A stretch of 64,000 bases of DNA, from contig CAYVBJ010000013.1 of assembly GCA_964449075.1 (NCBI GenBank), positions 14,558-78,557 of the forward strand, written 5' to 3'. Below the pieces are notes generated by a model. It ran no database searches. It saw nothing but the letters and a program-made list of their open reading frames with translations, and was not told the origin of the DNA. Made by a program: the position numbers and the translations under genes. Shown here piece after piece: positions 8,939-17,094 of this stretch. Each line of letters starts with the position of its first letter. The stretch's first letter is position 1. This DNA is from CAYVBJ01 sp964449075 (GTDB lineage Bacteria > Bacteroidota > Rhodothermia > Balneolales > Balneolaceae).

Positions 8939-9721
8939 CTACCAATCCTGGTCAATCAAATCGAGAGGCAGGCCGGCCATATTGTGATCATCTTCATAGG
9001 GGACCGTTTTTGTGGTGAAATTAATGCGGTCACTTCTGTATACATCTTCAGAATATTGAAAATAATCTCCATCTTTCGTTTGTATCAGTCTCTTTATTAG
9101 GAGAAGTGGGGTGCCAAGTGATACATTTAACATCTCGTGTTCAGATTTGCCTGCACTGATGGCTTCAATCCGCTGCGTTGCTTCACCCAGCCTCGTATCT
9201 GTATGATTATACAGGAGGTTAAAAATAGAATTTTTCTCTAAATCTTTGGAAAAGATAGGCTCAAAATATTTGTAACTGAAAAATGATCTCTCAATAATTA
9301 ACGGCTGGTCGTTTCCAAAGCGAATCCGAACCAGCCTTACCAGTTTTTCATCTTGCTGCAGGTGCATCAGGTTTTTAAGATAACTGGAAGGTTCGATAAT
9401 CTCTTTTTCGACAACTCTGGCATCAGGTTTGATGTCGTGTTTTTTCATCAATTCACTGAATCCAATCAGTTTGTCGGGATTTTGTTCAATTTTTTTGTAT
9501 GTAACAAATGTACCTTTTCCCTGTTCCCTGATCAGGTATCCCTGCTGAAGCAGAAGTTTCAGTGCTTCGCGCACCGTCCCCCGGCTTACGTTAAACGTTT
9601 TTACGAGCTCGGTATCGCTTGGGAAGCGGTCATTTTCTTCGAATTTACCATTTCGAATCTGATCGAGCAGCTCTTCATAAATTCTGTAGTATTTCGGAAT
9701 TGGTTGTTTGTAAGAATTCAT
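8939..9721 (-). CDS. GntR-family regulator, HutC/UTRA subfamily
   Basis: Transcription factor of 260 residues. An N-terminal winged helix (about residues 5-75) contains FPSDTELVKTFNVSRGTVREAL and the wing GKGTFV. A C-terminal UTRA effector-binding domain (about residues 95-245) ends in YSEDVYRSDR. Effectors of this subfamily are often sugars, sugar phosphates or similar metabolites. The gene lies directly upstream of and codirectional with glpK-glpD-glpF, and a HutC-type palindrome sits before glpK. Control of glycerol use is therefore likely, but a GntR rather than the classical DeoR-type GlpR would be doing it. Confidence 0.9.
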   Translation of the reverse strand: MNSYKQPIPKYYRIYEELLDQIRNGKFEENDRFPSDTELVKTFNVSRGTVREALKLLLQQGYLIREQGKGTFVTYKKIEQNPDKLIGFSELMKKHDIKPDARVVEKEIIEPSSYLKNLMHLQQDEKLVRLVRIRFGNDQPLIIERSFFSYKYFEPIFSKDLEKNSIFNLLYNHTDTRLGEATQRIEAISAGKSEHEMLNVSLGTPLLLIKRLIQTKDGDYFQYSEDVYRSDRINFTTKTVPYEDDHNMAGLPLDLIDQDW

Positions 9722-9820
9722 TACGGAATATGTATTTATAACTGGTGTAAGTTAACCCGTTTTAAATTCAAGTACCACAATTGCAGCTGAAGTATAAAAA
9801 TGCAGATACCGGGCCAGATA

Positions 9821-10843
9821 TTAAAATTGTTGCAATCCGTAACCGAATTCACTCAGTATATCCCTGTTTCGTTCCAGGAAAATTCTTATCTGGTTAATAC
9901 TCACAGCATGAGTAATCCCGTAGTTAATCCTGTTTTTACGCTCAACATAGATAGTATTTGTATATGGAATCTCTGGCCTGTAATCATTCATATTTATTTG
10001 TTCAGGAACTAAAACATACTCTATACTGGATGTAGATGACGAGAGCATCCCTACCCATTCCGGCAAAGAGGTTTCACTGTTAATAGCCAGGATCATTCCG
10101 CCGCTGAATCCGCGGTTGAACGAAGCATCTGTTGAAAATCCATTGCCACGCATTCGGTCTGTTTTACTTACGATTCCACTGGTTATCATTTTTACTCCTT
10201 TGGGATATCCTATGGCATATACAAAGTCAGCCCACTCCAGTCGGTCCGAATCACCGGCTCTGATTGATCCTCTAACCAATTCTTCGTCAATTTCAAACCG
10301 GGTGGATAAAACTGCTAAATCCAGGCTTCTGTTATTGATGATAACATCAGCCGGACCAAAATTATCACCGATAAATACAGAATAGCTGCTGCGGGCTTTT
10401 ACGGATACCGCTTCTACAACCTGGTTATTTGGAAAAGGTGAATTCTCAGAATAGTGCCAAACCGTATCCGGGTAATTTACGATATGATCGGCAGTAAGCA
10501 GTGCTGCATTGCCATTGGATTCGGACAATACAACAGCTGTTCCGGCTCTTGATTCATTTTGTGTGATAATACCTAAGGAACGGCCTTCAAAGCCTGTATC
10601 AGAAAAATCTGCTTTTGTCAGTTGCTGATTAGGATCAAATTGATATGTGCGGTAAAAGACGGTTCCCTGAACTCTTGCAACCAAGTCCATATTTTCGCGG
10701 CTCCACTCCCCGATACGGGTCTGACTTGCGTCTTTCTTGTAATATCCTGAACGAATTGGTTGTTCAGCTGTCTTATTATTGCTTGCGCAACTGCTTACCA
10801 GGAAAAGAAGTGCGATTGCGGAAATCAGGTATAATATTTTCAT
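9821..10843 (-). CDS. Trypsin-like serine protease lipoprotein
   Basis: 340-residue protein with a lipoprotein signal (lipobox ending in Cys19), so probably anchored in the periplasm or outer membrane. A chymotrypsin-fold catalytic triad can be assigned: His120 in LLTADH, Asp175 in SLDLAVL and Ser247 in GFSGG. The usual GNSGG is GFSGG here. There is no PDZ domain at the C-terminus, unlike DegP/HtrA. The substrate is unknown. It is a single gene upstream of, and codirectional with, gntR. Confidence 0.75.
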   Translation of the reverse strand: MKILYLISAIALLFLVSSCASNNKTAEQPIRSGYYKKDASQTRIGEWSRENMDLVARVQGTVFYRTYQFDPNQQLTKADFSDTGFEGRSLGIITQNESRAGTAVVLSESNGNAALLTADHIVNYPDTVWHYSENSPFPNNQVVEAVSVKARSSYSVFIGDNFGPADVIINNRSLDLAVLSTRFEIDEELVRGSIRAGDSDRLEWADFVYAIGYPKGVKMITSGIVSKTDRMRGNGFSTDASFNRGFSGGMILAINSETSLPEWVGMLSSSTSSIEYVLVPEQINMNDYRPEIPYTNTIYVERKNRINYGITHAVSINQIRIFLERNRDILSEFGYGLQQF

Positions 10844-11644
10844 TATTCAATTTGTAATCTATGCCGACTTATTATCAATAACGATACGAAAAAACAAATC
10901 ATGTGCCAAAAAGCTATATGATTTAAGTAATGCGATCTGTTTTTAGATTCCAGAGTAAATTTTTTTGATATAGAGTCTTCTTTTGATTGTGGTTTGCTTA
11001 CTACCTGCCCTTGTCAAAATTGTCCGGGAAGTAACCGCAATGGGCGCGGAGAAATTATCAATATAAAGGACCGGGCAGAAAAAACTGGCTGCTCGCGGCG
11101 ATGGCCGGGAATTTAGCTAAAGAAATTCATCTATATGTGATCTCATTTCTGCGAAAATCAGTGGCTCACACGGCGTAAAACAGCGAGAAATAGACACGGG
11201 TCGATGTTTCTCGCAGAGTTTCGCGGAGCAGGTGGCTCCGATGGAGCCTGGTCAATGGGCACCCTTTTCATTTTCTATGAACAGGAGGCTCCTTACGGAG
11301 CCGGTATACCGGGCAGTAATTCCATCATGATTCATTTTCAGTAAATCTCTACAGTTCAGAAAATTAACAGTTCTTCGATTCAACAGTTCTACAGTTCAAC
11401 AATTTTTAATCACCAACTAAAGTGCCAAAAATGAGATGATTAAGGGACCATTCAGCAAGGAAATTTCAGAGAATTCAGGCTTTTAAGTGTCAATAAGCGC
11501 AACGGAATCGGAGAACCGCGATGTTTGTCTTGGTAAATGTTTATGAATACTTTTTTTATTTAATATTATTTTGTACTCTGATTTAGTAAATGAGTATTTA
11601 ATAAAATTGAATGAAAGAGATGTATATCGATTAAAAACAACATC
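10844..11644. other. Long intergenic region with dispersed repeats
   Basis: About 800 bp without a supported gene. It contains degenerate GCAGAGTTTCGCGGAG-type repeat text (about 11170-11230) and two GGCTCC/GGAGCC hairpins listed separately. The last ~100 bp, before the AraC-like ORF, are strongly AT-rich and probably hold its promoter. Confidence 0.5.
11231..11302. repeat. Pair of GGCTCC...GGAGCC hairpins
   Basis: Two similar palindromes close together: GGCTCC-gat-GGAGCC (11234-11248, approximate loop) and GGCTCC-ttac-GGAGCC (11287-11302), each preceded by an AGG. The second is followed by the small palindrome GGTATACC. They resemble REP-type extragenic palindromes; there is no T-run. Confidence 0.6.
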
Positions 11645-12105
11645 ATGAAGAATACCAACCAACCAACCAACCTATTTCAAGTTATAAAGCCTTTGGAATT
11701 TCAGATTACCTTCTTGAGACATATAAAAATCAGTATTTTACGAAACCTGAGAAAAGTTGGAATGGTGATATTAAACGGGGAATTGAGCTTTTCAACAAAA
11801 AACTGTTTCAGCCGGAATGCAGTGTAAAAATAATTAAAGAGTTGAATAAAACTCCACAGAAGAATTATTCCGGTCGATTTAAACGGCAAGTTGGTTTATC
11901 GCCAAGGGAGTATATAACTCACCACCGAATTGGTGCAGCTAAATTGTTGCTAATGGACAAACGCTTAAAAATATTATCGCTGGGCGATATTGGTTATGCA
12001 GTTGGCTATGAACGGTTGCACTCATTTTCGATGACATTTAAAAACAAAACGGCCAAATGGCCCGGAGAATGGAGAGAGGGGTATCTAATGGATGGAGAAA
12101 ATTGA
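11645..12105 (+). pseudogene. AraC-type HTH regulator, out of frame at an AACC tract (phase-variable or broken)
   Basis: The region from about 11690 to 12105 encodes an AraC-family DNA-binding domain in one frame, with the motifs GLSPREYITHHRI and IGYAVGYERLHSFSMTFK. That frame has no ATG upstream of the domain; its best start is a TTG at 11842, inside the domain. The only good ATG (11645) is in another frame, separated from the domain by a 19-bp ACC(AACC)4 tract. Adding one 4-bp unit would join the ATG to the domain, giving a protein of about 150 residues with no ligand domain. This is either an OFF-phase contingency gene or a decayed gene. It is followed by the peptide/propeller pair on the same strand. 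Confidence 0.6.
11654..11672 (+). repeat. AACC tetranucleotide tract
   Basis: ACC followed by four AACC units, ten bases into the coding sequence from the ATG at 11645. A change by +1 unit restores the AraC-domain reading frame. Confidence 0.85.
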
Positions 12106-12193
12106 AGTAAATTTTGAAGTAGTTTTTGATGTAGTTTAAAAAAATTATGTTTTATTTGAGTTCAGTTTTAATAGGATTTTTTAAATCCTTTAA

Positions 12194-12448
12194 ATGAAAA
12201 ATCAAATAAATCCTAATATTATGTTTAAAATAATAAGTAGCATATTTGTTACAATTGCATTAATACTTTTCTCACTGAATATTAATCAAACCAATGATTC
12301 TGTTATAGAAGTCGGAGTAAGTGAGGCATTAGCCGGAGGTTGCACAGAATGCCATATGAGTGTAATTGAATGTCACCGAATTATACAAGGCAATGAAGTT
12401 CATATTTTTTACGGAGAAGCAGAGGATTGTAGTTCAACTTTCCAATAA
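12194..12448 (+). CDS. Small NVEALA-like secreted peptide
   Basis: 84-residue protein with one N-terminal hydrophobic segment (about residues 10-28), then an acidic stretch ending in VSEALAGG. This resembles the NVEALA motif of small exported Bacteroidota peptides. The remaining ~35 residues hold four cysteines (GGCTECHMS, IECHR, EDCSS), which could form disulfides outside the cytoplasm. It is 54 bp upstream of a propeller lipoprotein gene; my recollection is that NVEALA peptides are often found beside such genes. Function unknown. AT-rich relative to the surrounding housekeeping genes. Confidence 0.7.
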   Translation: MKNQINPNIMFKIISSIFVTIALILFSLNINQTNDSVIEVGVSEALAGGCTECHMSVIECHRIIQGNEVHIFYGEAEDCSSTFQ

Positions 12449-12466
12449 TCAAAATCTTTAATTTTT

Positions 12467-12497
12467 ATAAACGGGCATGTAATTGCCCGTTTATTTT
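12467..12497 (+). terminator. Terminator/attenuator between peptide and propeller genes
   Basis: Perfect 10-bp stem ATAAACGGGC / GCCCGTTTAT with an 8-nt loop, followed by TTT. It ends about 5 bp before the start codon at 12503. It could let the peptide be made in excess of the downstream lipoprotein, or hide the lipoprotein start. Confidence 0.7.
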
Positions 12498-12502
12498 AAA
12501 AC

Positions 12503-13591
12503 ATGAATATTTTATACATACATTTAATTCTCATTGGATCAGCATTTTTAATTTCGTGTTCCTCTCCGTCAGAATCATTTCACGAGCCAACGATATTGTT
12601 CCAGGATCTGCAAGAGAACAGAAGAAGCGCAGGTTCTTTTGAGAATATTCAATTAAGTACTCCACTACAGATCATGGTCTTTGATTCACTTTTATTAATT
12701 CATGATCAGTTTGAACATAATGGTGAATCATTTTTCTTTTCCTTTATAAATAGATTTTCAGGAAAAGAGGTTAAATTATTTGGCAGAGAAGGCAGAGGGC
12801 CGGATGAGTTTCTATTTCCAGGTTACATAAGCAGAATACCGGGCAGAAATGATGTAATTGGAATGAATAATCGTAAGTTATTTTCCTTTGTGGAAGTATC
12901 CGTAAAAAAGGTTTTAGATGATTCTCTTCCTGCAACAGTCTCACAAATTGATGAACTGCATACAGACTATTCAATGGTTGGCAGGGTAGAAAATGACAGG
13001 ATAATTGGGACCGGTTTTTTTGATGACGGAAGATATGCGGTCTCAAATCAGGAAAGTGAAATGATTGAGGTCGGGATTAGCTATCCATTCGAGGAAAAAT
13101 TTGAAAATACTATAAGAAAACAACTGGGAATGCCCTACCAGTCCAATTTCAGATTGCATCCGGAAAAACCGATGCTTGTATCGGCAACGGTTTCTGCTGC
13201 TAATTTGGATGTAATTTCTTTTTATAATGATAAATTAAAAATTGAAAAACAGATTCATACCAACTATCCGTTGTTTGAGAATGAGTCAAATTCACAAATG
13301 TTATCGGCTAAGATTTTACCGGAAAACCTGGGAGGATATAGAGATTTAGATGTTTCAAAAGCATTTATTTATACATTGTATTCAGGGGTGAAACGCAAAG
13401 AGGGATTATCAAAATATTCATCGGGGAATAGGGTTTTAATTTTTGATTGGGAAGGAAATGCTTATAAACAATTAAATTTAGATAAAACCGCCATTAAACT
13501 GGCGGTTTCGCCCGATGATCAATACATGTATACGATTTCTTTAAACGAGGAGGATACATACGAAATCAATGTTTATGAATTAAAATTATGA
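12503..13591 (+). CDS. BF3164/TolB-like six-bladed propeller lipoprotein
   Basis: 362-residue predicted lipoprotein (signal followed by lipobox ending at Cys19). Repeated short beta motifs and the segment KLFGREGRGPDEFLFPG are typical of BF3164-family/TolB-like six-bladed propellers of Bacteroidota. Family function is unknown. It is paired with the upstream cysteine-containing peptide and could bind it at the cell surface; that is inference. AT-rich like the peptide gene, suggesting they travelled together. Confidence 0.7.
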   Translation: MNILYIHLILIGSAFLISCSSPSESFHEPTILFQDLQENRRSAGSFENIQLSTPLQIMVFDSLLLIHDQFEHNGESFFFSFINRFSGKEVKLFGREGRGPDEFLFPGYISRIPGRNDVIGMNNRKLFSFVEVSVKKVLDDSLPATVSQIDELHTDYSMVGRVENDRIIGTGFFDDGRYAVSNQESEMIEVGISYPFEEKFENTIRKQLGMPYQSNFRLHPEKPMLVSATVSAANLDVISFYNDKLKIEKQIHTNYPLFENESNSQMLSAKILPENLGGYRDLDVSKAFIYTLYSGVKRKEGLSKYSSGNRVLIFDWEGNAYKQLNLDKTAIKLAVSPDDQYMYTISLNEEDTYEINVYELKL

Positions 13592-13749
13592 ACATGTTTT
13601 TCGAATTCCTTTACATGAATAAGGTCTTCTATTCCTTGTCTTAATATCAAGTATATAACTCCCTGATTTTTTTACCACAGAGTTGCGCGGTGTTTGCGTA
13701 GCACGGGATTGGCATCCAGTGCCCTGTTCCTGGCTAATACAAAAGGATT

Positions 13750-16185
13750 CTAAGGAAACACTCTACTTGTAAATGGACTGCCTTTGATGCCTTCACCATT
13801 TAATTGAATGATAATTTCATCCGGACCGAAGAACAAGAATGTAGGTGTTGTCGGTGTGTAACTTGTGGTATAAACTCCATTGCCGTCATCGATTATAGGT
13901 TCAACCTCGGCATCTTCGTTTACCCCCGAAACGCTTACCGAAAGGTTATCAGCTGCCCCTTCAACCCGGTTACCAAATTGATCTTCCACAGTAATAGTAA
14001 TTCTTGTCGGCTCACCGACACTTCCATTCGGTACCCTGGCTGTAGTTTGCCCGGGCTCACCGTCAGCACTTGTCACTTCAAAAGGGTTGGAACTCACATC
14101 AAGCCCTGCACCATTAAACAGTAAGGAGTATCTGTCGGCTTTGTTGATCACGAGATCTTCAAACAGAGCTTGGCCGTCATTTCCGGTAGTAACTGTCTGG
14201 TTGCCGCTGTCAAATCCGGTGCCGCTCCCCAAACTGACAGTGACATCTACTCCTTCGACGGGATTTTCAAATGAGTCCGTAATCTCTGTGGTTGGCGGGC
14301 CGGTAATCGGCTGACCGGCTGTACTCTGCCCCGGATGAGTAATGACTATGATCGACTCCGGCGGGCCTGCTTCCACAGTAAACCGGCCGGAAGTTCCATT
14401 GATAGAGCCGTTGTCCGCAGTTATCGTTTGTCCGGCTCCGGCTTGCGTAACGGAGACGTCCTGTGTAGCCACTCCATTAGAGAAGCTGACACTTTCCGGG
14501 GTTATTATACCTGCCGTAGTACTCAGATTTGCCGTTTCACTGAAACCGGTGGCTTCATTTCCCCCGGCGTCAAGAGCATTGATAGTAATACTAAAGGATT
14601 CGCCGGCTGTTTGCGGACTGGAAATTGTGTTAAAAGTAAACTCAGCTGCGGGGCCCGGTTCCACCGTACTGTTAAATGGACTTCCATTAACCTGGGTTCC
14701 ATTTAATCGTATGTTAATTTGATCCAAACCGGTTTTTTGGGGTGTATAACTGGCTGAATAAACTCCGTTGCCATCATCTTTGACCGGTGATACATTATTG
14801 ATATCATTGGCACCGGAAACACTTATGGACAAGCCATCTGCTGCCTCTTCAACCCCGTTTCCAAACGGATCTTCTACTGTAATTGTAATCTCCGAGGGCT
14901 CACCAGCCGTACCGTTTTCCGGTACATCGGCAACCGTTTGTGAGGGATCACCATTTGCACTATTTATAGTAAAACGATCGGATGTTATTTGTCCGGCTCC
15001 GTCTACGGAAAAGACCAGCCTATAGCTGCCTGAACGGTTGATAACGAGATCTTCAAACTCAGCCACGCCGTTTGAATTTGTGGTGACAGTAAGTGTACCA
15101 GAGTCAAAATCGAGACCTCCCAGTTCGCTGACGGTTACCTCGATCTCGCCAAGCGGGGTATTCTCAAACCCGGTGACTACAACAGTTGGAGCAGGGGATA
15201 TAACCTCACCTGCTGTTGTGTTTGTGGGTTGAACGGTTACATTTATGGAGAGATTTGAAGTCAGAGATTCAAAAACAGCAGTAACAGATTTATCGCTGTC
15301 CATAACTAATATTGCAGGGTTATCTGATCCGGTAAGATCTTCCTGCCATTCTGAAAAAGCCCATCCTTCAGCCGGTTCTGCCGTTAACGTCACTTCCTCA
15401 GCTTCTTCATACATTTCTTTATCAGGGTTAAGATCAACGGTCCCCTCTCCCTGAATTCCGGCAGACAGTGAAAAGGTAATTGAGCCTTCTTGTTGAAAAA
15501 CAGCAACAATTGTTTTGTCTCTGTCAATCTCTACTATAGCAGGATTCTCATTTCCGGTCAGGTCTTCCTCCCAGCGGACAAATTCCCAGCCTTCCGACGG
15601 TTCTGCAATAAGTCTTACGGTTCTAACCGGTTTTACTAAATTATTACCGGCTTGCAGGGTGCTATTATGTGTACTGAATTTTTCACTTGGGCCGTCATCA
15701 TTAGTAAATAATTCAGAAGTATTTATATTTTCTGCAGTTGTATCGGGTATGGTGCCTGTTTTGTGATCATGCGCTTTGCCTGGAACATCGTTATCTGTTG
15801 TTTTAGAATTTTCCTGAATCTCTTCTACTCTTACACTTCCGTTACCGTTGACTTCTATATTTAAATTAAATTCACTTTCCAGGAAGCGCGAAGTGATAAA
15901 TTTATCACTATCCATTAGTATTGATTCCGGATTTCTGCTGCTCTCCAGGTCGCCTTCCCATCCGATAAAAATCCATCCTTCTGATGGCAGTGCTTCTACC
16001 TCGATTTGTGTATCTGCCGGAAATGTATCATCGGATGGAATAACAGTACCTCCCTCATCCGGTGTAACGTTTGTGGTAAGCGTAAAAAATTGAGGAACAG
16101 TCTCATCAAAAGGGGAGGTTGTATCTTCACAACCAACCGTATATACAAAAATGATCAAAGCAATTATAAATAGTGTTTTTCTCAT
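13750..16185 (-). CDS. Repeat-built surface lipoprotein (InlB B-like and filamin/invasin-like repeats)
   Basis: 811-residue predicted lipoprotein (lipobox Cys19). The N-terminal third has three divergent InlB B-repeat units, each with an EGW-x-F-x-x-W-E-x-DL core, at about residues 37-104, 108-231 (split by a ~60-residue polar insertion) and 235-306. The rest alternates bacterial Ig-like units containing FEDLVIN with filamin-like units containing EITITVEDxFGN. The second Ig/filamin pair is a clear internal duplication of the first. No enzymatic domain is seen, so a surface adhesin or scaffold is likely. There is no T9SS C-terminal domain, fitting lipid anchoring instead. Confidence 0.75.
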   Translation of the reverse strand: MRKTLFIIALIIFVYTVGCEDTTSPFDETVPQFFTLTTNVTPDEGGTVIPSDDTFPADTQIEVEALPSEGWIFIGWEGDLESSRNPESILMDSDKFITSRFLESEFNLNIEVNGNGSVRVEEIQENSKTTDNDVPGKAHDHKTGTIPDTTAENINTSELFTNDDGPSEKFSTHNSTLQAGNNLVKPVRTVRLIAEPSEGWEFVRWEEDLTGNENPAIVEIDRDKTIVAVFQQEGSITFSLSAGIQGEGTVDLNPDKEMYEEAEEVTLTAEPAEGWAFSEWQEDLTGSDNPAILVMDSDKSVTAVFESLTSNLSINVTVQPTNTTAGEVISPAPTVVVTGFENTPLGEIEVTVSELGGLDFDSGTLTVTTNSNGVAEFEDLVINRSGSYRLVFSVDGAGQITSDRFTINSANGDPSQTVADVPENGTAGEPSEITITVEDPFGNGVEEAADGLSISVSGANDINNVSPVKDDGNGVYSASYTPQKTGLDQINIRLNGTQVNGSPFNSTVEPGPAAEFTFNTISSPQTAGESFSITINALDAGGNEATGFSETANLSTTAGIITPESVSFSNGVATQDVSVTQAGAGQTITADNGSINGTSGRFTVEAGPPESIIVITHPGQSTAGQPITGPPTTEITDSFENPVEGVDVTVSLGSGTGFDSGNQTVTTGNDGQALFEDLVINKADRYSLLFNGAGLDVSSNPFEVTSADGEPGQTTARVPNGSVGEPTRITITVEDQFGNRVEGAADNLSVSVSGVNEDAEVEPIIDDGNGVYTTSYTPTTPTFLFFGPDEIIIQLNGEGIKGSPFTSRVFP

Positions 16186-16407
16186 CTCAGATTTTATTTG
16201 TAATAAGCCTGTATTTCTGAAAATCCAGAACGACGCCTGATGAATAATAGAATAGGTGGGGCTTTCTTTTTAAATACCTAACCGTTATTAATTTATATAC
16301 TTAAAAGCAGAGTGATATTTAAATTAAATTATTATAATGAATGCTTTTTGGAGCATTGATATTATAAATGCGCGGCAATTATGGCAATTCTTTTATCAGA
16401 GAACCAT

Positions 16408-17094
16408 TCAAAGCGATAAGGATAATGCTTCAATTCCCGAAGCAAAAGCATCCGGTTCAGGCAATTCATGTGTATAACGACCGTCACCTCTTGAAATGAA
16501 TACTGTCTGAAACCCAGCCCAGGCGGCTCCCATGATATCCCAGTCGTGGGTGGCAATCATCATACAGTTGTCAGGTTTAGTCCTGAGTTTTTTAGCTGCT
16601 TTTTCGTAGACCACCCGATGAGGTTTATAAATCCCGAACTCTTCCACACTCAGATGTTTGTCAAAAAGGTCGTGCAGGCCTGAATTTTTCATCTGCTGCT
16701 CAAGGGCGGATGATGAAGAGTTGGTCAGGGTAATCAGTCGGTAACCGGCTTTTCGCAGCGTCTGCAGTCCGGGGATGACATCGTCATGAGGTTTACAAGA
16801 AAGAATTGGCCGGATAGCTGTTTCAGCATCTGAAATAGAAAGTTCGATTTTATGATTTACGGCAACAGATACAAGAGCATCGGCAGCCAGCTGACCAAAG
16901 GGCTTAAATTTTCCGCCCGCACTGTAAACGAGAGACAGGTGCAAAAGAGATTGAAACCAGAGGGGGACAAGCTCTCTTTTCCCATTCAGAGCTTCTGCTA
17001 CCGATTCGCGAACCGGCGTGAGATCGAGCAGTGTTTCGTTAACATCGAAAAAGAGTGTTTTGGGCAGCATGGGAAGTGATTTGGTTGTTTTCAT
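16408..17094 (-). CDS. HAD-family hydrolase, haloacid dehalogenase type II-like
   Basis: 228-residue cytosolic HAD protein. Motif I FFDVNETLLDL (Asp17) is of the L-2-haloacid dehalogenase type; LITLTNSSSS is motif II, the lysine in IYKPHRVVYEKAAK is motif III, and ATHDWDIMGA is motif IV. The chain length and a helical cap between motifs I and II fit type II dehalogenases. Actual substrates of such proteins range from haloacids to sugar phosphates, so the reaction is not certain. A second ATG lies 8 codons in. It stands alone, with repeat-rich DNA on its upstream side. Confidence 0.8.
   Translation of the reverse strand: MKTTKSLPMLPKTLFFDVNETLLDLTPVRESVAEALNGKRELVPLWFQSLLHLSLVYSAGGKFKPFGQLAADALVSVAVNHKIELSISDAETAIRPILSCKPHDDVIPGLQTLRKAGYRLITLTNSSSSALEQQMKNSGLHDLFDKHLSVEEFGIYKPHRVVYEKAAKKLRTKPDNCMMIATHDWDIMGAAWAGFQTVFISRGDGRYTHELPEPDAFASGIEALSLSL

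Noticed and set aside
8745..8945. 66-codon open frame between glpK and gntR
   Set aside because: Made of hairpin and repeat text, no recognisable protein features.
14040..15230. CRISPR-like or tandem array
   Set aside because: The repeats are protein-coding Ig/filamin duplications of unequal length, not short identical repeats with spacers.
13804..16093. Several plus-strand open frames of 60-126 codons
   Set aside because: All are antisense shadows of the large repeat lipoprotein; its low-complexity Ig repeats keep the other frames open.
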